A stretch of DNA of 64,000 bases from Cytobacillus horneckiae (GCF_002835735.1 NZ_PISD01000030.1:186001-250000), one strand, 5' to 3'. Positions 16,248-24,960 are shown, counted from the first letter of the stretch. Made by a program: numbers and translations. The notes: generated from the sequence alone by a model not told the origin.

Positions 16248-16614
16248 CTCGTCTCATCTCCTCTTTTTTTAAAGATCGTTCAGGCATCTCTTTTCTTTTA
16301 TTATCCAAAAACTGAACCTGCTCCGCTATCACTTCTGTCACGAAAACACGCTTTCTATCGCTATTATCGTAGGATCTAGTTTGAATCCTGCCTGTAATAC
16401 CAATAAGAGACCCTTTTGTACAATACTGTGCAAGATTTTCAGCCGTTTTCCTCCACAATATACATTGAACGAAATCAGCCTCCTTTTCCCCGCTCTCATT
16501 GCGAAATTGCCGATTAACAGCCAGTATTACGTTCAACACAGATCGTCCATCCGGTGTACTTTTTAACTCAGGCTTACGCGTTAATCTCCCCACCAGAATC
16601 ACTTGGTTAATCAA
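16177..16614 (-). CDS. ssbB: Single-stranded DNA-binding protein SsbB (competence type)
   Basis: About 145 residues. TTG 16614 is chosen as start. The ATG two codons upstream touches the AGGAGG site, whereas TTG has 7-base spacing and gives MINQVILVGR, which aligns with B. subtilis SsbB (MFNQVMLVGR). The OB fold covers about 1-105 with the usual FVQCILWRKTAENLAQYCTK stretch. The C-terminus (residues 106-145) is charged and ends NKDAW, lacking the acidic DDDIPF tip of SsbA; SsbB also lacks it. The gene sits divergently beside ywpF as in B. subtilis, and a ComK-type site overlaps its promoter. SsbB protects internalised DNA during transformation. Confidence 0.88.
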   Translation of the reverse strand: MINQVILVGRLTRKPELKSTPDGRSVLNVILAVNRQFRNESGEKEADFVQCILWRKTAENLAQYCTKGSLIGITGRIQTRSYDNSDRKRVFVTEVIAEQVQFLDNKRKEMPERSLKKEEMRRDGREISRSESDRVLAGKSNKDAW

Positions 16615-16720
16615 AGTCATTCCTCCTTTCTTTTAATAGCATAATGTCATGATCACTCGTTGTAAAAAAAGGATAATTGAATTTTCCACACCATTTATCA
16701 CTAAAAAATGGACAATAAAT

Positions 16721-16770
16721 TGTCAAAAATTGAATTTTCATATGTTTTTTTCTTATGAAAATTCAATTTT
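16721..16770 (-). promoter_or_regulatory. ComK K-box and promoter of ssbB
   Basis: Two AT-boxes of the form AAAA-N5-TTTT, at 16726-16738 and 16758-16770, are separated by 19 bases (18 is one of the accepted K-box spacings). A perfect TTGACA -35 (16726-16721, minus strand) abuts the nearer box, with TAGTGA/TGATAA as a weak -10. The two boxes also form a 16-base inverted repeat. Confidence 0.7.
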
Positions 16771-16885
16771 ACATTATGCGACATATATTTTTCGACAAAC
16801 TGGAAGTTTCCAGGAAAATTCGCTTTCTTATTTTCGTGTGATATAATTTTGGTAATCGACAGCGAATAAGAAAGGGAGGGGTAGC

Positions 16886-17317
16886 ATGAAGACATTTAAG
16901 CTAGTGTCAATGCAGGTATGGGATGAGGATGAGCTTGTGGATATCACTCTTGAAGATGGCTTAATTATCAATAAAGAGGATGAGAAAAGCAGGTGGCTTC
17001 TCGAGGCCTTTATTGACAAGAAGTTTCTGTCTTTTTTTTCAAAGCTAGAGAAAAAAGGGCAAGAGGTCCCGCTACAGGTTGTCATTTCTAAAAAGGATAA
17101 TGACCCTGCCCATTTTATGACAAAAATATCTTCAATTAATGAGTTTGTAGATCAAATGAGCGTGTTGTTTGAAGGTAAAATACGAAGCAAAAGAAATGAA
17201 TTTGCCGAAGTGCTGTTAGGTGATTTAGTTTCGAAGGGATTGTCAGGAGACAAATTGTTGAATGAATTCAAAGGACAAATGAAGCGGGCGCATCGATTAG
17301 CTAGTGCAAAGAAATAA
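16886..17317 (+). CDS. ywpF: YwpF-like protein
   Basis: 143 residues, ATG 16886 preceded by GGGAGGGG. It is a soluble protein beginning MKTFKLVSMQVW and ending MKRAHRLASAKK, with an acidic middle. Size, sequence feel and position next to ssbB match B. subtilis YwpF, a protein of unknown role. It is transcribed divergently from ssbB, so the ComK region lies between them. Confidence 0.8.
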   Translation: MKTFKLVSMQVWDEDELVDITLEDGLIINKEDEKSRWLLEAFIDKKFLSFFSKLEKKGQEVPLQVVISKKDNDPAHFMTKISSINEFVDQMSVLFEGKIRSKRNEFAEVLLGDLVSKGLSGDKLLNEFKGQMKRAHRLASAKK

Positions 17318-17344
17318 GCAGGTTGGCTACAGTGCTTTTTAAAG

Positions 17345-17380
17345 AAAAAAAAGGACAGGTTTGACCTGCCCTTTTTCTTT
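17345..17380. terminator. Bidirectional terminator between ywpF and the lipoprotein gene
   Basis: AGGACAGGT and ACCTGCCCT pair with one mismatch; T-run on both strands. Confidence 0.75.
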
Positions 17381-17391
17381 AATGATGGTTA

Positions 17392-17685
17392 TTACATATT
17401 GTCATTATTCTCTTCATCTTCAAGAAGTGGATCATTTTCGTTCTTATTATCTTCATTCATTCCATCATCATCTTTGTTGATGTCATCTTGATCATTATCA
17501 TAAACGTCGTTTCCGTCGTTCGTGCCGTTATTGCCGTTGTTTTGGTTATTATCTTCGACACCACCAGGCTCTTCGATCATGTCGTCATCTTCTGGAGGTG
17601 GCTCCTGATCATTCGCTCCACAACCTACAAGTAACATTGCGGATAAAGCTGATCCTCCAAGTATCTTTAAAAGATTTGATTTCAC
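17392..17685 (-). CDS. Acidic low-complexity lipoprotein
   Basis: 97 residues with a lipoprotein signal peptide and lipobox LLVG-C22. Everything after Cys22 is Asp/Glu/Asn-rich low complexity (NNQNNGNNGTNDGNDVYDND and similar) without a fold. It would be a membrane-anchored, strongly negative tail on the outer face. I do not recognise a specific family. It stands alone; bases 17686-17949 upstream show no further gene. Confidence 0.75.
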   Translation of the reverse strand: MKSNLLKILGGSALSAMLLVGCGANDQEPPPEDDDMIEEPGGVEDNNQNNGNNGTNDGNDVYDNDQDDINKDDDGMNEDNKNENDPLLEDEENNDNM

Positions 17686-17949
17686 GTTAGAAAACTCCCT
17701 TCAAGTTTAATCTTTCTTAGGTCGACCATATCGGTCTCTTGATATCTTTCCCTAATCACCATACAACTTGCAAAAAGTCATCTTGAAATTTTTTCCGATT
17801 TTATGCTGCAGCATTACTATTAGCATTCACCTTGCATAAAAAAATAAACGTGAAATAGTCAATGTAATGGGATTGTTATCGAGCTGTAAAGTTCTTGTGA
17901 GGATTCTCTTTTCTGCAAAATTAAACATAAATTCAGCAATGCGGCTATA

Positions 17950-17978
17950 ATAAAAACCGCCAAATTGATTGGCGGTTA
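17950..17978 (-). terminator. Terminator of fabZ
   Basis: AACCGCCAA (17955-17963) and TTGGCGGTT (17969-17977); minus-strand T-run TTTTTATT. Confidence 0.85.
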
Positions 17979-17983
17979 AAGGT

Positions 17984-18406
17984 TTATTTTAGCGCAAACA
18001 TGATTTCTGTTTCGCAGACAAGTTCTCCATCGACAGTAGCTATGCCTTTACCCTTGCCGATTGGTCCTTTTACACGGGTCATTTCCACTTCTAGACGAAG
18101 CTGATCTCCCGGTTTTACTTGTCTTTTAAAGCGGCATTTATCTATTCCTGTAAAGAATGCAAGGCGGCCGCGGTTTTCTTCTTTTTTGAGCATAGCAACT
18201 GCACCTACTTGAGCTAATGCCTCAACAATCAGTACGCCAGGCATAACTGGGTAGTCTGGAAAATGCCCATTAAAAAATTCTTCATTGGCGGTTACATTCT
18301 TTATGCCAATTGCTTTTTGACCTTCTTCCACTTCCAAGATTTTATCAACTAATAAAAAGGGATAACGATGAGGGATAATTTCTTTAATTTGTGTGATGTC
18401 TAACAT
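17984..18406 (-). CDS. fabZ: 3-hydroxyacyl-ACP dehydratase FabZ
   Basis: 140 residues, ATG 18406 with AGGAGG well placed. The hot-dog fold catalytic pair is His48 in [13 protein letters not shown] and Glu62 in VEALAQVG. FabZ removes water from 3-hydroxyacyl-ACP in each elongation cycle of fatty-acid synthesis. It lies near flhP/flhO/mbl as ywpB does in B. subtilis, but has its own spacing and terminator. Confidence 0.95.
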   Translation of the reverse strand: MLDITQIKEIIPHRYPFLLVDKILEVEEGQKAIGIKNVTANEEFFNGHFPDYPVMPGVLIVEALAQVGAVAMLKKEENRGRLAFFTGIDKCRFKRQVKPGDQLRLEVEMTRVKGPIGKGKGIATVDGELVCETEIMFALK

Positions 18407-18493
18407 TTTAGTACCTCCTACTAATAATAGGTATTACTTTCATTTATATTGTACTAAAAATATGAAAAAACGCAAAGTTTGATCTTCCATAAT

Positions 18494-18529
18494 ACAAAAA
18501 AGAAGGAGTCACATAGTTCTCCTTCTTTT
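18494..18529 (-). terminator. Terminator after the EpuA-like gene
   Basis: AAAAGAAGGAG (18498-18508) and CTCCTTCTTTT (18519-18529); minus-strand T-run. Confidence 0.8.
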
Positions 18530-18530
18530 C

Positions 18531-18806
18531 CTACTGTTTCTTAACGAGGTCAATAATATGCGACCAAGTTTCCTTTTTGAAGATGTCTGTAGCATTACCC
18601 TCTCCGATTACACCGTAGCCGAATGCTGCTCCCCCAATAATGCAGATGGCAAGCAAAACAATGACAATGATGATACGAAGCCAAATTGGAATGAGGCGGA
18701 CACGAATGCGCTCTTTCGGTGACTTGGCCTCTTTGGCTGCAGATTTTTCCCTATTTAGTTTTTCTGTTCCCTTTGTTGATTGTTCTTGTTCGTTATTTAG
18801 TGACAT
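18531..18806 (-). CDS. EpuA-type small membrane protein ('RNA polymerase subunit beta' family)
   Basis: 91 residues. The first 33 are charged and cytoplasmic. The core RIRVRLIPIWLRIIIVIVLL then leads into one membrane helix (to about residue 66), with a short outer tail containing DIFKKETWSHI. This is the EpuA family, commonly but misleadingly annotated as DNA-directed RNA polymerase subunit beta. It follows flhP by 15 bases and shares its operon. Its function is not established. Confidence 0.75.
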   Translation of the reverse strand: MSLNNEQEQSTKGTEKLNREKSAAKEAKSPKERIRVRLIPIWLRIIIVIVLLAICIIGGAAFGYGVIGEGNATDIFKKETWSHIIDLVKKQ

Positions 18807-18821
18807 ATAATTTTTTCCCCT

Positions 18822-19664
18822 TTAACGGATTCCATTAATTAAACCCATCATTTGGTCAGCCATGGAAATAGATCGAGACTGGAATTGGTAGGAGCGCTGT
18901 ATATTCATGATATCTGTCATTTCCTTACCCATGTCAACATTAGATTGTTCCAGCATGCCTTGAGATAATGCTATACCGTTGCTCATCTGGCCATTTAAAT
19001 CTGTATAAATGTCAGCTGCTGTTACGTTTAAAGCCGCCAAATCATTAGGCAGCCCCAGCAGATTGCCTCCAACCTGTTCTAAAAACTGTGGCTTACGCAC
19101 CAATGATATACCTAAATCGATTTCTTGTGAACCGCCATTGTTCAATTGCACTTGAAGACGTCCATTATCAAGTAATTTATAATTGCTTGCATCACCAGAA
19201 ATAATAATAGGATTATTATTCTGATCGAGAACTGCATGTCCCTCACTTGTTACGAGCATATTCTCATTTTGCCCTGTTGGCGTCAAATAAAATGCGCCGT
19301 CTCTCGTAAACCTTAGAGAGGCACCATTCTCAGTTTGCTGAAGCACACGAAAGTATTGTCCTTCGGTTGTTAAGGCAAAATCCAACGGGCGGTTTGTCGT
19401 GTTAAGGCTTCCTAAGTCCGCTACCATTTGCGATTGGCCCAGCTTGGCACCAACCCCCTGTCTAATGCCTGCGGGGGTCATTCGATTAATTTCAGGGCTC
19501 TCATTAGGATGATTATTAAATTGCTGGACAAGCATTTCAGAAAAGCTCGTTTCTCTCCGCTTATAACCGGTTGTGCTCACATTCGAAAGATTATGGCTTG
19601 CGATATCCATTTGCTTTTGCAACTGTGATAAAGTGTTCGTTGCGGTGATCATTGTTCTATTCAC
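18822..19664 (-). CDS. flhP: Flagellar hook-basal body rod protein FlhP
   Basis: 280 residues, GTG 19664 with GGGGGAG upstream. It has the N-terminal rod motif MITATNTLSQLQKQMDIASH with the NLSNVSTTGYKRR signature, and the C-terminal helix QSNVDMGKEMTDIMNIQRSY. These are hallmarks of the FlgG/FlgF family that builds the distal rod. FlhO and FlhP are the Bacillus rod proteins encoded next to mbl, outside the main fla/che operon. The order spoIIID-mbl-flhO-flhP is the same here. Confidence 0.92.
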   Translation of the reverse strand: MNRTMITATNTLSQLQKQMDIASHNLSNVSTTGYKRRETSFSEMLVQQFNNHPNESPEINRMTPAGIRQGVGAKLGQSQMVADLGSLNTTNRPLDFALTTEGQYFRVLQQTENGASLRFTRDGAFYLTPTGQNENMLVTSEGHAVLDQNNNPIIISGDASNYKLLDNGRLQVQLNNGGSQEIDLGISLVRKPQFLEQVGGNLLGLPNDLAALNVTAADIYTDLNGQMSNGIALSQGMLEQSNVDMGKEMTDIMNIQRSYQFQSRSISMADQMMGLINGIR

Positions 19665-19700
19665 TTAATCTCCCCCTTTTTCGGGATCTTCATTAACTTA

Positions 19701-20519
19701 TTAGCCAATTCTGCCAACTTCATTTGCGACTTTCTCCATACTGCGGTCATATGCTTGCAGCACTTTTTGATTTGCCTCAAATGCGCGATAAGCTGTCATC
19801 ATATCAGTCATTGTTCTGCTTGTATCTACATTCGATTGCTCAAGATATCCTTGCTGGAGCTTAAACTGAATATCTCCATTACCATAAGCAATTGGCAATG
19901 CACCATCCTCAGCTGCATAAAGGCCGTCCCCTTCTTTTACAAGACGATTTGCATCTTCAGCATAGGCAACACCTATTCTTGCTGTTTCTCCTCCAGAACC
20001 GGTCAATAATCCTTCTTCTGTAACCGTAAAGTCATCACTGGATAATTGAATCCGCTGACCGCCTTCATCAAGAACATAGAGCCCGCTGGCAGTCGTCAAA
20101 AACCCCTGTCCATCAAGAGTGAAATTACCATTTCTCGTATATCTCACGTCTCCTGTAGGGCCTGTTACAGTAAAAAATACAGAAGCATTTTCAGGTAGAT
20201 TTCCATTAACTAAAGCTATATCAGTATCCATGCTGGTTTCCCGAATATCTCCTTGTGCAAATAACGGAACCGCTTCCTGCATGTACACACCTGTGCTAAT
20301 GCTGCCGACAGTCGGATTTACTGGCAAACTTAACCCTTTTTTTGTTGGTATCGTTTGCTGATCATACCGCTTAAGCAGCATGTCCGAGAAGCTGCTCATT
20401 GCAGATTGATCAGCCTTGAAGCCCGGTGTATTGGCATTAGCCATATTATTTGTTAACATTTCTGTTCGTCTTTGCTGAGCAAGCATGCCTGATGCAACTG
20501 TATAAAATCCTCTGAACAT
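19701..20519 (-). CDS. flhO: Flagellar hook-basal body rod protein FlhO
   Basis: 272 residues from ATG 20519 (MFRGFYTVASGMLAQQRR). The GTG at 20528 is rejected because it abuts the GAGGGG ribosome site, which is well spaced for the ATG. Family signatures are NNMANANTPGFKADQ at the N-terminus and the C-terminal QSNVDTSRTMTDMMTAYRAF. It is homologous to FlhP, 36 bases upstream of it, and forms the rod with it. Confidence 0.92.
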   Translation of the reverse strand: MFRGFYTVASGMLAQQRRTEMLTNNMANANTPGFKADQSAMSSFSDMLLKRYDQQTIPTKKGLSLPVNPTVGSISTGVYMQEAVPLFAQGDIRETSMDTDIALVNGNLPENASVFFTVTGPTGDVRYTRNGNFTLDGQGFLTTASGLYVLDEGGQRIQLSSDDFTVTEEGLLTGSGGETARIGVAYAEDANRLVKEGDGLYAAEDGALPIAYGNGDIQFKLQQGYLEQSNVDTSRTMTDMMTAYRAFEANQKVLQAYDRSMEKVANEVGRIG

Positions 20520-20653
20520 GATGTTCACCCCTCATTTTCACTAGATATTCCATATAGTCTATATCGGAAAATAAAGCAATTTTTTTATAGCAGGAGAAAC
20601 TGCCTCCTCATAAGGCCCTTTCTCTTTCAAACGCGTATATCAAAATATAGCTA

Positions 20654-20693
20654 AAAAAGGCTGGCCTAACAGAGATGCTCTATAAGGTCAGCC
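20654..20693 (-). terminator. Terminator of mbl
   Basis: GGCTGACC and GGCCAGCC arms with internal pairing; TTTTTT on the minus strand. Confidence 0.75.
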
Positions 20694-20706
20694 ATATCTA
20701 GTTATG

Positions 20707-21708
20707 TTAGCTTAATTTACGTCTTGGCAGCTTATCAATATTATCAAGCATGATGCCAGTTCCAACCGCAACGCAATCCATTGGATTTTCTGCGATTAAG
20801 ACAGGAACTTTAAGTTCTTCAGCAAGCAGCATGTCGATGCCATGAAGCAATGCTCCACCACCAGTTAAGATTACGCCGCGGTCAATAATATCTGCTGAAA
20901 GCTCAGGCGGTGTTCTTTCAAGGACGCTTTTTGCGGCATGAACAATTACATCTACAGGCTCTTTTAACGCTTGCTCGATTTCTTCAGAGTGAACAGTAAT
21001 CGTTCTAGGAAGACCTGACACCATATCACGGCCTCTTATGTCCATACTTTCGTTTCTTAAGCCTGGGAACACCGTTGCGATGGAAGTTTTAATATCTTCA
21101 GCCGTTCTTTCCCCTATAAGGAGTTTGTACTCTTTCTTAATATACTGAAGGATTTCATTATCAAATTTATCTCCAGCCATTTTAATAGAAGATGAAGTAA
21201 CGATATCACCCATTGAAAGTACAGCAACATCTGTTGTACCTCCACCGATATCTACAACCATATTTCCGCTTGGCTGAAAAATATCCATCCCAGCCCCGAT
21301 CGCCGCAACTTTAGGTTCTTCTTCTAAGTAAACTTTCTTTCCGCCGCTTTTCTCAGCCGCTTCTTTAATTGCTTTCTGTTCTACACTTGTTACGTTAGTT
21401 GGGCAGCAAATTAAAATGCGTGGCTTTGATAGAAAGCCCTTTACATTCAATTTATCTATAAAATGCTTTAACATTGCCTCAGTGACGTCAAAATCAGCAA
21501 TGACTCCATCCTTTAACGGACGAATGGCTATAATATTCCCAGGTGTACGTCCAACCATACGGCGAGCTTCTTCACCTACAGCCAGTACTTTATTAGTGTT
21601 TTTATCAATCGCTACAACAGATGGCTCATTTAGTACGATTCCACGTCCCTTTACGTGAATCAGCACATTGGCAGTCCCTAAATCAATCCCAATATCCCTA
21701 GCAAACAT
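20707..21708 (-). CDS. mbl: Cell-shape protein Mbl (MreB-like actin)
   Basis: 333 residues. Actin-fold motifs: phosphate-1 IGIDLGTANVLIHVKGRGIV (start), phosphate-2 MVVDIGGGTTDVAVLS (about 151-166), and adenosine motif VILTGGGALLHGID. The N-terminus MFARDIGIDLGTANVL is typical of Mbl rather than MreB. Mbl polymerises under the membrane and guides elongation-machine movement around the cell. It lies between spoIIID and flhO as in B. subtilis. Confidence 0.95.
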   Translation of the reverse strand: MFARDIGIDLGTANVLIHVKGRGIVLNEPSVVAIDKNTNKVLAVGEEARRMVGRTPGNIIAIRPLKDGVIADFDVTEAMLKHFIDKLNVKGFLSKPRILICCPTNVTSVEQKAIKEAAEKSGGKKVYLEEEPKVAAIGAGMDIFQPSGNMVVDIGGGTTDVAVLSMGDIVTSSSIKMAGDKFDNEILQYIKKEYKLLIGERTAEDIKTSIATVFPGLRNESMDIRGRDMVSGLPRTITVHSEEIEQALKEPVDVIVHAAKSVLERTPPELSADIIDRGVILTGGGALLHGIDMLLAEELKVPVLIAENPMDCVAVGTGIMLDNIDKLPRRKLS

Positions 21709-21900
21709 TTTCTTTCTGTTCCTCCTCGCAACTTTTCGATAACACCATATGCTGCTTATGATTAATTAAGCGAATTTACTTATTCAAGGCATAAGTAATT
21801 AGAATCGCTCAAGCTTTGCATACAAGAGGTCTCTCTTGTTAATTACCAGCAAACGACGTCTCTATTTTACGCTTCCGCATTGATTTCTTTAACATGCAAA

Positions 21901-21926
21901 ATCTTTTCTCACGAATGAGAAAAGAT
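21901..21926 (-). terminator. Hairpin between spoIIID and mbl
   Basis: ATCTTTTCTCA and TGAGAAAAGAT, a perfect 11-base stem with loop CGAA. On the minus strand TTTTGC follows, so it may be a spoIIID terminator. Confidence 0.5.
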
Positions 21927-22118
21927 GTATTTATGTATCAGTTGCCTCCACGTCATTATAGCAAATCAAGTTCATTATCCTAATTTTATATTTTAGCACA
22001 ACTATGAAGGAATAAGTAACTATTTGTCAAAATAATTGTGACATTTTAAGGATATTTGACTTATGTTGTTAGACCTTGTCGTTTTTCACTTCAACTCTGT
22101 ATGATTTTGCATAGCAAA

Positions 22119-22153
22119 CGGGCAGTTTTTTTTGAATTTCTAAAAACTGCCCG
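22119..22153 (-). terminator. Hairpin after spoIIID
   Basis: CGGGCAGTTTTT and AAAAACTGCCCG, a perfect 12-base stem without an external T-run on the minus strand. The rest of the 21709-22286 gap shows no gene I can support; a 72-codon frame at 22091-22309 has no ribosome site. Confidence 0.45.
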
Positions 22154-22286
22154 CTTGACTATAAAATAAATTATCGAGTTACAATTTATAGCCCGCTGAA
22201 CGCTTAAGTTTTGAATGAAGTGAATGTATTCAATTCTTTCTTTTCTTAAGGATAGAGAGGCTATCCGAAGCGCTTTTCGCATTTTA

Positions 22287-22559
22287 TTATTTGATGGGTT
22301 CTTCCTCAAGCTCTTCTTTTTTGTATTTCATTTTTGTTGCTTCTCCTCCACGCAAATGTCGGATTGATTTATGGTAATCTAATATTTCCTTTACTTCATT
22401 TGCCAGGTCAGGATTAATCTCAGGAAGTCTTTCTGTTAAATCTTTATGGACTGTACTTTTGGATACGCCAAACTCCTTCGCGATTACGCGAACTGTTTTT
22501 CTCGTCTCCACGATATACTTTCCAATCTTGATAGTTCTCTCTTTGATGTAATCGTGCAC
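22287..22559 (-). CDS. spoIIID: Sporulation transcription factor SpoIIID
   Basis: 90 residues from GTG 22559 (MHDYIKERTIKIGKYIVETR), with GGGAGG nine bases upstream; a longer ATG frame beginning at 22643 runs over the promoter. The HTH is VRVIAKEFGVSKSTVHKDL, followed by a basic C-terminal region. SpoIIID tunes sigma-E genes in the mother cell. A sigma-E type promoter is visible just upstream, which also argues for the short form. Confidence 0.93.
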   Translation of the reverse strand: MHDYIKERTIKIGKYIVETRKTVRVIAKEFGVSKSTVHKDLTERLPEINPDLANEVKEILDYHKSIRHLRGGEATKMKYKKEELEEEPIK

Positions 22560-22627
22560 ACCACTCGCCCTCCCTAAATTGGATGTTGAGAAGTGTGAAA
22601 TGAGACTCGCTTTTAACTTTGTCTTAT

Positions 22628-22656
22628 AGTGTGTGCCGTACAAAAAACAAATAACT
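22628..22656 (-). promoter_or_regulatory. Candidate sigma-E promoter of spoIIID
   Basis: Minus strand: AGTTATT (-35, consensus KMATATT), 14 bases, CACACACT (-10, consensus CATACAMT). Spacing is exact. Confidence 0.5.
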
Positions 22657-23162
22657 CGTACGGTAGAAAGAAGAACTTTCTTACCTGCTATATTTAAACA
22701 TGTCCTAAGGATAATTCACTATTACTTCATAAAACGATCCCTCACCTCAAACATTCTCTTTGTAAGGTTTGTAACAGTTTATTAGCTTGGGTCAGATTAT
22801 ATGCACAAAAAACAGAAGTGGGACAGTTTATTTTGGTTATTTTTTAGAAAATTCATATTTTTATAAACCGCACCTTAAGTCTTATGAAAAAAGGATGAAA
22901 ATATGCTTATTTTCCATTCTTTTTTATAGTTCTTTTTCCTTCTTTTTCGACATATTTTTCAATGGAGGTAGAATGGAATTTATCTTATTCTCTTCAATAT
23001 AAATCATTGTGCCTGATAATTGGATTTTTATTGGCGGTTCATAACGCCCTTCATCCTATACTATAGGAAAAAGGATTCTTTAATTCACTTCACCTTTACA
23101 TCTCTTTTTGCCTATTGTTGTTTTTTCGTCTCCTGAATTAAACTGAATCAGAATTCACATCA

Positions 23163-23191
23163 TTACATAATCATGGTTATACATCTATAAT
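23163..23191 (+). promoter_or_regulatory. Sigma-A promoter of the LysM gene
   Basis: TTACAT (23163-23168), 17 bases, TATAAT (23186-23191). The remaining 22657-23162 stretch shows no supported gene. Confidence 0.65.
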
Positions 23192-23216
23192 TTTCCAATA
23201 AATTGAAGGGGTCAAT

Positions 23217-23873
23217 ATGGGTAAAATGATTAAACCACGTAAAGAAAGATTGATGGAAGCAAGAAAAAAAAGACAAAAGGCAAGGCACCGGAAGCTCGCT
23301 GGTATAGCTTTTGCAGCCGCAATTATTGCTGGCTGCTTCATTACATTTGGCGGAAATATGACAGAGGCTGCATACATTGTGAAGGAGGATGATACCCTTT
23401 ATCGCATCGCTAAAAATCATGCTGTTTCTGTTAATGAAATAAAGGAACTTAACCAATTGTCTGATGACAAAATTTTTGCCGGACAAAGTCTTGAAGTTCC
23501 ATCAGTTGAGTTCTATAAAAATTTAAAAAACAATGCAGCATTACATATCGTTTCTCCTGGTGAAACCCTTTGGGGAATCGCCTCACTCTATGATCTATCT
23601 GTTGAAGACTTAAAGAGAATGAATCAGCTTGATAACGACATTGTCCTAGCAAATCAACGGTTAATCGTTATGGATGAGCTTTCATTAAAGAAAGCAAAAA
23701 TAATCGGTGCAGCAGATGATCTCATTTTAGAATTCCAAAGCAATAACGAGTTCTTCGCCCTAAAAACGCCGTTTCACTCAGCAGCAAAGCTTCAAAGCTT
23801 AGCAGGGAAAGAACTGTTCATAACCTACAAAAACAACTCGCTCATCAGCATAAAACAGCAACATTCACCATAA
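23217..23873 (+). CDS. Membrane-anchored double-LysM protein
   Basis: 218 residues. A very basic N-terminus (about 1-27) precedes one hydrophobic helix (28-46), then two LysM domains: about 52-97 (DDTLYRIAKNHAVSV) and about 110-155 (GETLWGIASLYDLSV). The C-terminal 60 residues have no catalytic domain. The topology suggests type-II anchoring with the wall-binding part outside. Divergent from spoIIID and convergent with spoIIQ. The LysM repeats are certain; the role is not. Confidence 0.8.
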   Translation: MGKMIKPRKERLMEARKKRQKARHRKLAGIAFAAAIIAGCFITFGGNMTEAAYIVKEDDTLYRIAKNHAVSVNEIKELNQLSDDKIFAGQSLEVPSVEFYKNLKNNAALHIVSPGETLWGIASLYDLSVEDLKRMNQLDNDIVLANQRLIVMDELSLKKAKIIGAADDLILEFQSNNEFFALKTPFHSAAKLQSLAGKELFITYKNNSLISIKQQHSP

Positions 23874-23884
23874 ACAACACACAA

Positions 23885-23925
23885 CAAAAAGGAAATATCC
23901 TGCTAAACCACAACAGGATATTTCC
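23885..23925 (-). terminator. Terminator of spoIIQ
   Basis: GGAAATATCCTG (23891-23902) and CAGGATATTTCC (23914-23925), a perfect 12-base stem, with minus-strand TTTTTGTTG. A REP half copy lies between the spoIIQ stop and this hairpin. Confidence 0.75.
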
Positions 23926-23932
23926 CGAGAAA

Positions 23933-23960
23933 TGTCGAAATATGGGGGTGACAGGCACCC
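23933..23960. repeat. REP-like half element (copy D)
   Basis: TGTCGAAATATGGGGG-TGACAGGCACCC, the right arm only, inserted between spoIIQ and its terminator. Confidence 0.7.
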
Positions 23961-23972
23961 CTATATTTCTTA

Positions 23973-24911
23973 TTATGCGTCAGCAGATTCTGAAGAGTTT
24001 TCTGATTCAGTGTCTGTTTTTTTGTCAGTTTCTGGGTTTGTTTCTGGGTTAGTATCTGAGCCAGAGTCTGTTTCTGTGTCTGAACCTTTTTCAGTGTCTG
24101 TGCCTTCTTCTGCATCAGTTTTGCCTTCGTCGCTAGGGGCAGATTCTTCGTCTGTACCGCCTTCGATTTCAGTTGCATCATCAGCAGGCAGCTGTTCAGT
24201 TTTATCTTTAACTGTTTCAGATTTCTTCAATTCACTTAAAGACTTATTAAAGAAAGATTCTGGATTTACAGCAATTCCATCTTTACGTAGTTCAAAGTGA
24301 ACGTGTACGCCCGCTTCTTCATTGATTAAGCTTTTTCCTGCAGTTGCAAGAGCCTGTCCTTGTTCTACTACATCACCTTCAGCTACGCTCATATCAGTAA
24401 CTGATTGATAGCGGCTAACAATTCCTTCATCATGCTCAATCTCAATTACATTTCCTAATAGCGAATCTTCTTGAACTTTAGTGACAGTTCCACTTAATGA
24501 AGCACGAACTTCAAATGGCTCGCCATCCGGCATTGCAATATCAATACCTGTATTTGGATGATAAGTATTGTTGTAAAATACTAATGCCGCCTCTTGTTCA
24601 GCATCATCAGCTTCTAAATCATAAAATCCTTTTTGAATCACAGCAGTATCTGTTTTTTCAACCGGCATAACAAAATTTTCTAACGCTCTGTTCACCTCTA
24701 GTGCAGGCTCATCGTTTTTGCCTGGAACATCCGTGGCATTATAATCAAATTGGTCAGAATCTGTAGCACTGTTATTGCTGTTTTGGAACCAAAGAACCCC
24801 ACTAAGTATGAGTGCTGCACTCGCGATGTAGATTGCTGGAAATACCCAGCGCTTTTTCATAAAACGTTTGAAACTAGAATCTTGAGAAGACTTTTTTTCT
24901 TCCTCTCTCAT
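23973..24911 (-). CDS. spoIIQ: Stage II sporulation protein SpoIIQ
   Basis: 312 residues. N-terminal cytoplasmic stretch, one membrane helix (about 22-42), then a degenerate M23/LytM domain (about 105-218). The first metal motif is N120-TGID124, with Asn where active enzymes have His, while H203-V-H205 is kept. This predicts a structural, not hydrolytic, protein, as in B. subtilis. SpoIIQ sits in the forespore membrane and binds SpoIIIAH across the intermembrane space. The last ~70 residues are an Asp/Glu/Thr/Ser-rich repeat tail, longer than I expect for the family. A sigma-F type promoter is visible. Confidence 0.9.
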   Translation of the reverse strand: MREEEKKSSQDSSFKRFMKKRWVFPAIYIASAALILSGVLWFQNSNNSATDSDQFDYNATDVPGKNDEPALEVNRALENFVMPVEKTDTAVIQKGFYDLEADDAEQEAALVFYNNTYHPNTGIDIAMPDGEPFEVRASLSGTVTKVQEDSLLGNVIEIEHDEGIVSRYQSVTDMSVAEGDVVEQGQALATAGKSLINEEAGVHVHFELRKDGIAVNPESFFNKSLSELKKSETVKDKTEQLPADDATEIEGGTDEESAPSDEGKTDAEEGTDTEKGSDTETDSGSDTNPETNPETDKKTDTESENSSESADA

Positions 24912-24930
24912 TTTTCATCACCTCTGCAAT

Positions 24931-24960
24931 CAGTGTGAACAGATTACAGAAAATATATAC
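24931..24960 (-). promoter_or_regulatory. Candidate sigma-F promoter of spoIIQ
   Basis: Minus strand GTATA (24960-24956), 15 bases, GTTCACACTG (24940-24931), short leader to AGAGGTG. An alternative is GTATA at 25013-25009 with GCAAAAAATA. Confidence 0.45.

Noticed and set aside
22091-22309. 72-codon minus-strand frame after spoIIID
   Set aside because: It overlaps the spoIIID end and a hairpin and has no ribosome site.
22787-23002. 71-codon plus-strand frame in the spoIIID to LysM gap
   Set aside because: Phe/Ser-rich AT composition and no ribosome site; likely chance.
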